Notes under the pieces: model-generated
Database searches by the model: none
What the model saw: only the letters and a program-made list of their open reading frames with translations
Told to the model about the DNA's origin: nothing
Made by a program: the position numbers and the translations under genes
DNA from: Planctomycetaceae bacterium
GTDB taxonomy: Bacteria > Planctomycetota > Planctomycetia > Pirellulales > UBA7805
Reading direction: 5' to 3'
DNA length: 64,000 nucleotides
Assembly: GCA_902630355.1 (NCBI GenBank)
Contig: CACOUL010000009.1
Coordinates: 1-64,000 of the forward strand
Shown: positions 50,177 to 58,521 of the stretch, one piece after another
Numbering within the stretch: the stretch's first letter is position 1
Layout: each line of letters begins with the position of its first letter

Positions 50177-51502
50177 ATGTCTGATCTGATGGAATGTGAT
50201 TTATCACAACTCGTCCTTTCCAATAGTTCGTTCGGTCCGCAGGAGATTGAAAAAATTTCCGCGGCGATTGCCGGAGACGGCGGTCAGTTCAAGGTGCTGA
50301 AAAATTCGGTGGGCGATCTGGAGATGCAGCAACCCCGTTCGCCGGCGACTGCTGTTCGGTTGGGTGTTTGCTATTACTTGATGGGGCGCTATTCGCTTGC
50401 GACTGAGACGCTCAGCCAGGGAGACGGCGGCGCGCTGACCCAATTTTATCTCGGCCGTTGCCATTTCGCTGACGGAAACTATGCCGCCGCCAAGACGAGT
50501 TTCGAGGCTGCTGCAACCGCCGGCTACTCGGCCGATGCGTGTGCGTTGGCGATCAGCGAGGCGGAGCGATACATGGGAGATGCCGGCGGTGCGCTTGAGC
50601 GACTCAACGGACTTTCGGGTGCGGTCGAACAGACTGCGGAGTATTTGTATCAGCGTGGGGCCTGCGTTGCAGCCATCGGAGGGAATCCCGCCGAGGTGAT
50701 CGCACTGTACGAGCGGGCTGTGGAGACGGAACCGGAACACCCCGGCGCACTGTTTGGTCTGGCGAAGGAGACCGATCGCAACGGCAACGATGATGATGCG
50801 ATCGAACTGTACGAGAGAGCGGCGGCACGCTTTCCGGCTCACGTTGGCACGCTACTGAATCTCGGCATCCTCTACGAGGATAATGGAAAGTACGATCGCG
50901 CCGTTCGATGTTACCAGCGGGTGCTGGAGATCTATCCCGACCACGAACAAGCGCGACTTTATATGAAAGATGCCCGTGCCTCGGGCGACGTGATGTTCGA
51001 CGACGACGATCATCGCGATCGGGATCGCATGAGTCAGATTCTCGGTATTCCCGTTTCCGATTTTGAGTTATCGGTTCGGAGCCGTAACTGCCTGCAGCGG
51101 ATGGGCATTGAATCTCTGGGCGATCTGGCGCGTACCACCGAACACGAACTGCTGGCGAGTAAAAACTTCGGTGAAACGAGTCTGGTTGAGATTCGCGATA
51201 TTTTGGCAGCCAAAGGACTGGAGTTGGGCGCGTTGGCACACGAAAAAGCCCAGCCCGACGTTCCCTTCGAGCCGGAATCCCTCTCGGATGATGAGCGGGC
51301 GATGCACGAACGACCCATTCACGATTTGAGCCTTTCGGTGCGGGCCCGAAAATGCATGGTTCGCCTTGGGATCAATACGATCGGCGAACTGCTGCGTAAG
51401 ACGGGTGACGAACTTCTGGAGTGCAAGAATTTTGGTGTCACCAGCCTGAGGGAAGTCCGTGAAAAACTGGGGCCCATGGGATTGCGACTCCGGGGAGATT
51501 GA
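50177..51502 (+). CDS. TPR protein with two C-terminal RNA polymerase alpha-CTD domains
   Basis: A 441-residue protein. Residues ~55-265 are tetratricopeptide repeats (NLGILYEDNGKYDRAVRCYQ, AIELYERAAARFP). Residues 294-352 and 383-441 are two copies of the RNA polymerase alpha C-terminal domain, recognised from LSVRSRNCLQRMGI...KNFGETSLVEI and LSVRARKCMVRLGI...KNFGVTSLREV. The positions that bind UP-element DNA in E. coli (R265, G296, S299, E302) are kept in both: R301, G332, S335, E338 and R389, G420, S423, E426. N268 is kept only in the first copy. An acidic patch separates TPR from the CTDs. A transcription-associated or DNA-binding scaffold is inferred. Confidence 0.9.
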   Translation: MSDLMECDLSQLVLSNSSFGPQEIEKISAAIAGDGGQFKVLKNSVGDLEMQQPRSPATAVRLGVCYYLMGRYSLATETLSQGDGGALTQFYLGRCHFADGNYAAAKTSFEAAATAGYSADACALAISEAERYMGDAGGALERLNGLSGAVEQTAEYLYQRGACVAAIGGNPAEVIALYERAVETEPEHPGALFGLAKETDRNGNDDDAIELYERAAARFPAHVGTLLNLGILYEDNGKYDRAVRCYQRVLEIYPDHEQARLYMKDARASGDVMFDDDDHRDRDRMSQILGIPVSDFELSVRSRNCLQRMGIESLGDLARTTEHELLASKNFGETSLVEIRDILAAKGLELGALAHEKAQPDVPFEPESLSDDERAMHERPIHDLSLSVRARKCMVRLGINTIGELLRKTGDELLECKNFGVTSLREVREKLGPMGLRLRGD

Positions 51503-51531
51503 TCGCAGATTTTTCTGCCGTATGACTGCCT

Positions 51532-52692
51532 ATGTCCGCTTCGGCTTTTTCTTTTCAGTTGCGACATCGAAGTAGCGAATCGCAGGCGCGTTGCAGTTCC
51601 TTTTCGACACCGCACGGCACGGTTCATCTGCCCGCTTTCATGCCGGTCGGTACGCTCGGAACGGTCAAGGGCCTGTTAGTCGATCAACTCCAGAGAAGCG
51701 GTGCGGAGATGGTTCTGGCCAACGCGTACCACCTGGCGCTGCGACCGGGCGATGATGAGGTTTGCAGGCTCGGTGGTCTGCACGAGTTTATGGGTTGGCC
51801 GGGGCCGATTCTCACCGACAGTGGCGGATACCAGATTTTCAGTCTGGCCAATCGCACACGCATCAGCGAAGAGGGTGCCACCTTTCAATCGCATATCGAT
51901 GGCCGGACGGTTGAGCTTACCCCGGAGCGTGCGGTGGAGATTCAGGAGGCACTAGGAAGCGATGTGGCCATGGTACTCGATCACGTGGTCGGTTTGCCGA
52001 GTTCGAAGCAAGAGGTGGCCGAGGCAATGCAACGATCGCTCCGTTGGGCTGCCCGCTGTCGCGACGCGGCGACGCGAGAAGATCAAGCCCTTTTTGGTAT
52101 CGTGCAAGGGGGACTCGATGCAGCACTCCGCGAGGAATCGGCCAAGGCGTTGACGGGGATGGATTTTTCGGGATACGCGATCGGCGGGCTCAGCGTGGGC
52201 GAGACTCAGCATGAGATGGTCGACGCGCTCGATGCGACAGTACCTCATCTGCCTGCCGACCGCCCCCGCTATTTGATGGGAGTCGGCCGCCCGGAAGATT
52301 TGCTGGCGGCAATCTGGCGGGGAGTTGATCTGTTCGATTGCGTATTGCCGACCCGCAGTGGTCGACACGGAGTCGCGTTCACTGACCGGGGAGTCCTCCG
52401 CTTGAAGAATGAACGTCATCGAGGCTCGACCGATCCGCTGGAGGCGGACTGCCCGTGCCCGGCGTGCGAGCGGAGTTGCGGGTATCTGCGGCATTTGCTC
52501 CTGGCCGGAGAAATGCTCGGCCCCATCCTCTTGAGCCTGCACAACGTAACGTATTACCAGCGATTGTTGCGTCGCACGCGCGAGGCGATTCTCGCTGACT
52601 CTTTGGCCGACTTTTGCCGGGCGAGGTATGCCGGTTGGGGCGTCGAAGCAGCATTGGGGTCGGGGAGGGAGCCGTCGGCACCCGGTCGTTGA
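51532..52692 (+). CDS. tgt: tRNA-guanine transglycosylase
   Basis: A 386-residue bacterial TGT, which exchanges G34 of GUN-anticodon tRNAs for preQ1 in queuosine synthesis. Catalytic motifs are [13 protein letters not shown] (Asp general acid), [37 protein letters not shown] and the nucleophile strand [16 protein letters not shown]. The zinc site is [17 protein letters not shown] with a later SLHN His. It heads the tgt-yajC-secDF order seen across bacteria. It follows the TPR/alpha-CTD gene by 29 bases. Confidence 0.97.
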   Translation: MSASAFSFQLRHRSSESQARCSSFSTPHGTVHLPAFMPVGTLGTVKGLLVDQLQRSGAEMVLANAYHLALRPGDDEVCRLGGLHEFMGWPGPILTDSGGYQIFSLANRTRISEEGATFQSHIDGRTVELTPERAVEIQEALGSDVAMVLDHVVGLPSSKQEVAEAMQRSLRWAARCRDAATREDQALFGIVQGGLDAALREESAKALTGMDFSGYAIGGLSVGETQHEMVDALDATVPHLPADRPRYLMGVGRPEDLLAAIWRGVDLFDCVLPTRSGRHGVAFTDRGVLRLKNERHRGSTDPLEADCPCPACERSCGYLRHLLLAGEMLGPILLSLHNVTYYQRLLRRTREAILADSLADFCRARYAGWGVEAALGSGREPSAPGR

Positions 52693-52855
52693 TCGCGAGC
52701 GGCAAGGCTGCTCTTGCTGCCGTTAGGGCGGCGATTTAAGATGGGCCCCTCTCCTGCGTGTCGGAACGGATCGCACAGTGCGGCCGGGAATTGACCCGGC
52801 CGGAGGATACCCAATCTCAGAGAATCGGTAGTTTATTCAGCGGGAAGGGAAGCGA

Positions 52856-53215
52856 ATGCCTGCCTTGGAAAATGTGATGTGCACGTTGTTTGCCCAGGAT
52901 CCCGTGCCGGATCCGGGCGGGGGCTTGATGCGACTTGCGCTTCCGGTGCTCGTGATCGGCTTTTTGTTTTATTTCATGTTGATCAAGCCGGAGCGACGGA
53001 AGCAGAACCGTCATCGGGAGATGCTTGAAAATCTTAAGAAGAACGACCGCGTGGTGACGGCCGGAGGCATCAAGGGGATTGTCTCTGCGGTCAATCGCGA
53101 TCAGCAGGAAGTGACGCTCACAATTGACGAATCGACCGGAACGAAAATTCGAGTGAACCTCTCGTCGATCGCAGGTGGCGAAGATGATGCTGATTCTGAT
53201 CAGGCAGTAAAATAA
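52856..53215 (+). CDS. yajC: Preprotein translocase subunit YajC
   Basis: A 119-residue protein with a single N-terminal membrane helix (LALPVLVIGFLFYFMLI) and a cytoplasmic domain with family stretches KPERRKQNRHREMLENLKKN and DRVVTAGGIKGIVSAV. YajC associates with SecDF and the SecYEG translocon. The start has GGGAAGGGAAG immediately upstream. It sits 20 bases before secDF. Confidence 0.95.
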   Translation: MPALENVMCTLFAQDPVPDPGGGLMRLALPVLVIGFLFYFMLIKPERRKQNRHREMLENLKKNDRVVTAGGIKGIVSAVNRDQQEVTLTIDESTGTKIRVNLSSIAGGEDDADSDQAVK

Positions 53216-53235
53216 TAGGGAAGGGCGGTTGAAGA

Positions 53236-56200
53236 ATGTTCGTCGATTTCATACGCGATGCACTTTGTTTTGCTCAGGTGGAAGTGGTTCGCGATAAAAT
53301 GTGGTACGAACATTGGTACGGGATCGTTCTGATTCTTTTTCTCATCTTCGCGATTCCACTCGTTTTGGGGCGACTGATCGCAAGTTCGGTGAAAATGGGC
53401 GACTATGCCAGCAAGATCGCCTTGATTCTTTTCGCCGCACTGGCCGCTTCGGTTGTCCTCGTATCACGCGAGCCGAATTTGGGAATCGATCTCGGTGGCG
53501 GCACGATTCTCGAGTACGAGGTCGATCAGCAGAAAAAAAGTGAGATTGATGCTGCTAACAGTACGGGCCAAGGCTTGATGGAGAAGATGGTTAACTCGAT
53601 CCGCCAGCGACTCGATCCCGCCGGCGTGCGCCAGGTGAGTATCCGCGAGTCGGGGCCCGAGCGTCTTGAGATCAAAATCCCACGCGTCTCGCAGGCCGAG
53701 GTCGAACTACTCAAGAAAAAGCTCATCACCGCGGGTAATCTGGAGTTTCGGATTCTTGCCGATCAGGAGATGGATGCCGCGCTGGTACGGCGCGTGCAGG
53801 AAGATGAAGATCCGGGAGTTCGCGTCATCAAAGACGAGGATCAACCGGCCAGAAAAAGCGAATCCCTGCACGATGTCTGGGTGGAACTGGCCCGTAATTT
53901 GAAGGGCGATGTGTTGATCGACGACGGTATCGAACGGGCCCGCTGGGTGCCGGTCGATCCAGAGCAGGCAGTCGAGATCCGCAACGATCCCGATTTGATC
54001 ACCAGACCAAGTCCCGATGGCAAGGGCATACAGCAGTTGATTATCGCGGGCCGCGCGTTGGCCGAGTGGGTGGAGGTAGGCGTCAAGACATCCAAGGTTG
54101 CGGGCGAGGAGCCGGTGCTGCGGATCGATCTCAACGAGTATACGGTGCAGCGACCCCGCGACGATGGCGGGATCGATGCGTTGGTGAAGATCGACGCCCA
54201 GAACGTGACCGGCGCGTATCTCAGCGGCGCAAGCCCAGGGACGAGCGATGCTGAGAGGGCGGTCGATTTCAACTTCAACATCACCGGGGCGAAAAAATTC
54301 GGAAAATTGACGTTCGACAACCAGCGGCCGAGCGGTCGGAAGCGGCGCCTCGGCATCATGCTCGATGGCGAATTGCTCTCGGCGCCGAATCTGCAGGCGG
54401 TGATCCGCGATCGAGGCCAGATTACGGGTAATTTTAGCATCGAAGAGGTCAAGTGGTTGGTCGGCGTACTCGACGCGGGAACCTTGCCGGCGGCGCTGAA
54501 TGAGATTCCGATCAGTGAACAGCGGGTCGATCCGACGCTCGGAGAGGCAACCATCGAATCGGGCAAGCGGGCGATCGGTATTTCCCTGATTGCAATCGCG
54601 CTTTTCATGCCGTTCTACTATCGCTTCAGCGGATTGGTCGCGTGCTTTGCCTTGGTACTCAATCTCGTGCTCGTCCTCGGCGTGATGCTGGCGATCGGCG
54701 CAACCTTTACTCTTCCCGGTTTGGCCGGTTTGGTACTGACGGTCGGCATGGCGGTCGATGCGAACGTGCTGATCTTCGAGCGGATTCGCGAAGAGTTGGC
54801 GGGTGGGGCAGCCTTGAGGATGGCGATCCGCAACGGCTTCGGACGTGCGACGCGAACCATTGTCGATGCGAATCTGACGACGCTGATTACTGCGATTGTG
54901 CTCTATGTGATCGGCAAGGATCAGCTCCGTGGTTTTGCGGTGACCTTGATCCTCGGTATCGGGATGAGCATGTTTACGGCGATCTTTTGCTCGCGTGTGA
55001 TTTTTGACATCGCCGAGAAGCGTCGCTGGATCACCAAATTGGGGATGATGCGATTACTCGGGAAAACGGACATCAATTTCATCGGCAAACGATATATTGC
55101 GGCAGTATTTTCGCTCGCCCTTATCGGCATTGGCCTCTACGGGGTCTTTTTGCGAGGCCCCAATCTGTTCGATATCGATTTTCGCGGTGGTGTGAAGGTG
55201 GAGGCTGTTTTTGTTGAACCGACCGACGATGGCGCGGTCCGCGAGACGTTGTTGAAGTATTCCTCTCAGCAGGCAGCGGACGGACGATTGACCGATTTGA
55301 AAGTTGTGGGGGTCGGCGATAACGGATTTTTGATCGAGACGACACAATCCGACCGTTCGCTTGTCGAAGATGCAATTCGCAGCCTTTTTGCCGGACGCTT
55401 GCAGACCAACTCGCTCACGTACGATCCGCAGGCGATGATAAAAATACCGTCTACGGGTGAGGCTGACGACGCTGCATCGGGCGAGACTGCGTCCGATGAC
55501 TCGGGTGCTTCCGACGGCGAAGAGAAACCCAAGGATCTCTTTGCCGGGGGCAGCGAAATTCCCATCGCATTCTCCGAACCGATCAATCAGGAGACGTTGC
55601 GGGAGCGATTGGAGGATCTGACGGAAAAACTCGAATTAGGAACTCCACGGATCGCCCTTTCAAACCCGAACGTATTTGGCGAAAGTTCCATTCGCGTCAA
55701 TGCGTGGGACCTCAAAACGACGCTCGACAGTGCCGATACCGAAAAATTGCTCGCAGCTTTGCAGCAAGAATTGACGCAAGATCCTGTTTTCCGTTCATCG
55801 ACCAATGTCGGCGGACAGGTTGCGGGTGATACGCAGAATCAAGCGTTTGTTGCCCTGTTTGCAAGTCTCGTCTTTATTATCGGTTACATTTGGGTTCGCT
55901 TTCAGCGGGTGACCTTCGGTCTGGCAGCCGTCGTGGCCCTGGTGCACGATGTGTTGGTCACTTTGGGGGTCATCGCCCTGAGCCAATTCATGGCGAGCAT
56001 TCCGGGGGTCGCCGAAGCGTTGCAACTTGAGGCGTTTAAAATCAGTTTGCCGATACTCGCGGCCTTTTTGACGATTATCGGCTATTCGCTCAACGATACG
56101 ATTGTGGTGTTTGATCGAATCCGTGAAGTGAAGGGGAAAAGCCCCCAACTGACTGCCGAGATGATCAACAAGAGTATCAACCAGACCCTCAGCCGTACGC

Positions 56201-56421
56201 TGCTGACATCGCTGACCACCCTGATTGTCGTCGTGATCCTCTATTTCCTCGGTGGACCGGGAATCCATGGTTTTGCCTTCGCACTGGTGATCGGTGTTAT
56301 TGCGGGTACGTACAGTTCGGTCTTTATCGCCTCACCGGTCCTGCTCTGGATGTCCGGCACGCGGGAGCCAAAACCGTCCGGCAAGGCAGAGAAGTCGGGT
56401 GGGGCAGTAGCTGCCGGATAA
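53236..56421 (+). CDS. secDF: Fused protein translocase subunits SecD-SecF
   Basis: A 1061-residue fusion of SecD and SecF, which use the proton gradient to complete protein export. The SecD part has helix 1 near residue 20, a second N-terminal helix (IALILFAALAASVVLVS), a large periplasmic P1 domain and a five-helix bundle with GLAGLVLTVGMAVDANVLIFERI. The SecF part begins near residue 615 (AAVFSLALIGIGLYGV) with DFRGGVKVEAVF and ends with ILAAFLTIIGYSLNDTIVVFDRI. Asp and Arg of the proton path are kept in both. An acidic linker, residues ~745-770, is unusual (GETASDDSGASDGEEKPKD). Fused SecDF is also found in Bacillus and planctomycetes. Confidence 0.97.
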   Translation: MFVDFIRDALCFAQVEVVRDKMWYEHWYGIVLILFLIFAIPLVLGRLIASSVKMGDYASKIALILFAALAASVVLVSREPNLGIDLGGGTILEYEVDQQKKSEIDAANSTGQGLMEKMVNSIRQRLDPAGVRQVSIRESGPERLEIKIPRVSQAEVELLKKKLITAGNLEFRILADQEMDAALVRRVQEDEDPGVRVIKDEDQPARKSESLHDVWVELARNLKGDVLIDDGIERARWVPVDPEQAVEIRNDPDLITRPSPDGKGIQQLIIAGRALAEWVEVGVKTSKVAGEEPVLRIDLNEYTVQRPRDDGGIDALVKIDAQNVTGAYLSGASPGTSDAERAVDFNFNITGAKKFGKLTFDNQRPSGRKRRLGIMLDGELLSAPNLQAVIRDRGQITGNFSIEEVKWLVGVLDAGTLPAALNEIPISEQRVDPTLGEATIESGKRAIGISLIAIALFMPFYYRFSGLVACFALVLNLVLVLGVMLAIGATFTLPGLAGLVLTVGMAVDANVLIFERIREELAGGAALRMAIRNGFGRATRTIVDANLTTLITAIVLYVIGKDQLRGFAVTLILGIGMSMFTAIFCSRVIFDIAEKRRWITKLGMMRLLGKTDINFIGKRYIAAVFSLALIGIGLYGVFLRGPNLFDIDFRGGVKVEAVFVEPTDDGAVRETLLKYSSQQAADGRLTDLKVVGVGDNGFLIETTQSDRSLVEDAIRSLFAGRLQTNSLTYDPQAMIKIPSTGEADDAASGETASDDSGASDGEEKPKDLFAGGSEIPIAFSEPINQETLRERLEDLTEKLELGTPRIALSNPNVFGESSIRVNAWDLKTTLDSADTEKLLAALQQELTQDPVFRSSTNVGGQVAGDTQNQAFVALFASLVFIIGYIWVRFQRVTFGLAAVVALVHDVLVTLGVIALSQFMASIPGVAEALQLEAFKISLPILAAFLTIIGYSLNDTIVVFDRIREVKGKSPQLTAEMINKSINQTLSRTLLTSLTTLIVVVILYFLGGPGIHGFAFALVIGVIAGTYSSVFIASPVLLWMSGTREPKPSGKAEKSGGAVAAG

Positions 56422-56552
56422 TCGGCGCATTCGGCAGGGTCTTCCAGGCCCGATCCCGGTAGCCGAAAAATTCTCCTCGCCTCCCGATCGGGAGGGGGTA
56501 ATAATTGGAGAGGTCTCCATTTGTCTCTCCCGTTGCCTCTTCGGAAGCAAAG

Positions 56553-57197
56553 ATGAAAAAAGCTTTAGTCGTGATTCTTTTGCTCGCTGCCGGTTTCGGC
56601 GGCGCGATGTTGTTTCGTCTGCCGGCCGATGCGGATCGTACCGCGTGGCGGACGCCGGATCGCGCTACGCCGCGGCCTGCCGTTACGCTCGGGCAGAAGG
56701 AGGATGTGATAAAGGCCACTCCGGTGCAGGGTGTTCCCGCGGCTCCGCTGGTCCGGCCCGAGGAGGAACGTCCCCAGAATCAGCCCGAGCGGCCCGCCGT
56801 ACTCCAACCCGGTGCTCGTCCGCCACTGCCCCGGCTCACGCAATTTGAGGACGCTGCCACTGGAGAGTCGGAGCCGGCTGCAGCGCCTTCTAAAGTCGCT
56901 CATCCGGCTGTGGTAAGCGAAGATCGCGCACTGCCACCTCCGGTGGCGAGGCTGCATACGATCGTCAACGGCGACACACTGGAGCGGATCTCGAGGCGTT
57001 ATCTCGGGGACGCAGCCTGGGCCGATGCGATCTATCGAGCCAACCGAAATATTATCAGTGATCGGGATCGCTTGCCGCTCGGCACGACGATTAAAATTCC
57101 GCCGGTGGAGCAACTGGCGGGCACGCACGGGACGCAAAACGCAGCGGAAAAACGCCTCGTACCCCTACCGAACTGGAATGCGAAGAGCGGTCGTTGA
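56553..57197 (+). CDS. Membrane-anchored LysM domain protein
   Basis: A 214-residue protein. The N-terminal helix (ALVVILLLAAGFGGAMLF) is a membrane anchor or signal sequence. Residues ~25-140 are a Pro/Ala/Glu-rich linker. The C-terminal ~55 residues are a LysM domain (LHTIVNGDTLERISRRYLGD, IYRANRNIISDRDRLPLGTTIKIP), which binds peptidoglycan or related N-acetylglucosamine polymers. ATG 56553 directly precedes the helix. It follows secDF by about 130 bases. No catalytic domain is present. Confidence 0.87.
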   Translation: MKKALVVILLLAAGFGGAMLFRLPADADRTAWRTPDRATPRPAVTLGQKEDVIKATPVQGVPAAPLVRPEEERPQNQPERPAVLQPGARPPLPRLTQFEDAATGESEPAAAPSKVAHPAVVSEDRALPPPVARLHTIVNGDTLERISRRYLGDAAWADAIYRANRNIISDRDRLPLGTTIKIPPVEQLAGTHGTQNAAEKRLVPLPNWNAKSGR

Positions 57198-57209
57198 GAT
57201 TACCGCCGT

Positions 57210-58280
57210 TTATTTATCTATTACCTGTCGCTCGTCTTCTCCCTTCCACGCCATCACTGGGTCACGTAGCCGATCGCGGAGCCGCATATTCATAAATGCG
57301 CGGATGTCTTCCCGGGCACCGAGTCCCAGATCGCTCTCGGTGAGGAGCGTTTTTCCATTAAGCTCCGTATCGAGTGACTTGAAGAACAGTGTCCATTTAC
57401 TTGGATCTTCCCCAGATGTTGTGTGATTTCTTTTTAGTCGCTGATAGATGTTTTTAGCAGTCTTCGCCTCACGAGTCTCGCGTTTGTTTTTCTTTTCTTC
57501 GGTATCTTGCTTCGCTCCTACAAGAATGAGTGTTGAGACGTTGCTCGTACCCACCTCGCGATCGTTCCATAGTTGGTCGATCTTGAGATCTTTCGATTTC
57601 CTCTCGGGCGACACGAGGACTATCGCTTTGATATCTTTTTTCCCAAGCCGATTGTTAATCAGCTCTCGCGACTTATGAAACGGAGATTTTGGTGACCAGT
57701 CATAGCTTGCGTAATAGGCAGCAAGGATGGCCCCTGTGCCAACGCCGATAATACAGGTCGCACTGATGTTCAGTTTCTTCGCATTGTTCTCCTTGAGTAA
57801 AAATTTTCGGACCGCCTCTAGGTCACCCGTAATGATGTCTCGCGGAGCGACGCTCCTAGGCGTTAGCTTTTGGGATTGCCCTGAGGCGGTTTGCATGAGG
57901 GTCGATCCACCGTGTCCCCTCAGGTCCGGGAGGATGACGGCATAACCTTGACTTTGGAGGTATTCGGCCAAAAGTTCGTATTCGGTTCCTTTTTCCTCCC
58001 AGTCGTGGATCACAATCACAGGGACCGATTTCTCACCCTCGGTTCCCTCGTAGTAGACGGCACTGAGCTTTGTGCTCACCTTCCTGTTCTGTTCCAGTGG
58101 AGTATGACTTTGTAGTTCGATTTCGACTGGAGCCGGTGGCGGTTCTTCTTCTTCCTTAGCCGAGGCGACAGGAACTGCGATCCCCAAAAGCATGCTCAGA
58201 AACAGCAGTAGAATGCCCCCTGATCGCCGACGGACGGCCCACGGGAACACTGAAATTCGGTAAAATTCGCACGGGTTCAT
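57210..58280 (-). CDS. Exported alpha/beta-hydrolase fold protein lacking the nucleophile Ser
   Basis: A 356-residue protein with a signal peptide (GGILLLFLSMLLGIAVPVASA). The fold is alpha/beta hydrolase: VPVIVIHDWEEKGTEYELLAEYLQSQGY is given here only in part as VPVIVIHDWEEKG, then AVILPDLRGHGGST. The nucleophile elbow, normally GxSxG, reads GVGTG (minus-strand nt ~57740), so the catalytic Ser is absent. The C-terminus carries Lys-rich stretches (TEEKKNKRETREAKTAKN). It may bind a ligand rather than hydrolyse it. Codon choice and Lys content are slightly lower-GC than neighbours. Convergent with the LysM gene. Confidence 0.82.
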   Translation of the reverse strand: MNPCEFYRISVFPWAVRRRSGGILLLFLSMLLGIAVPVASAKEEEEPPPAPVEIELQSHTPLEQNRKVSTKLSAVYYEGTEGEKSVPVIVIHDWEEKGTEYELLAEYLQSQGYAVILPDLRGHGGSTLMQTASGQSQKLTPRSVAPRDIITGDLEAVRKFLLKENNAKKLNISATCIIGVGTGAILAAYYASYDWSPKSPFHKSRELINNRLGKKDIKAIVLVSPERKSKDLKIDQLWNDREVGTSNVSTLILVGAKQDTEEKKNKRETREAKTAKNIYQRLKRNHTTSGEDPSKWTLFFKSLDTELNGKTLLTESDLGLGAREDIRAFMNMRLRDRLRDPVMAWKGEDERQVIDK

Positions 58281-58521
58281 GCCAGCTGGAATCCTGGTTT
58301 TTCGTGGATTGTACCCTTGATGATCTGTCACAAGTACCGCGTGACATTGTAGATAGGTTGTATGTATCGGTCAACGCAAACGATCGGGGTAAAGCGGCGC
58401 AATCTTCGAAAGTCGTTGCGGTACCCTGGGCCGAGTGCGGGGTTTTAATGGAGGTGGACAGTTGTGTCTGTAACTGTATGGCGGCCGCGTGGAGCGACCG
58501 TGGGGACGTGAGGTAGACGAC

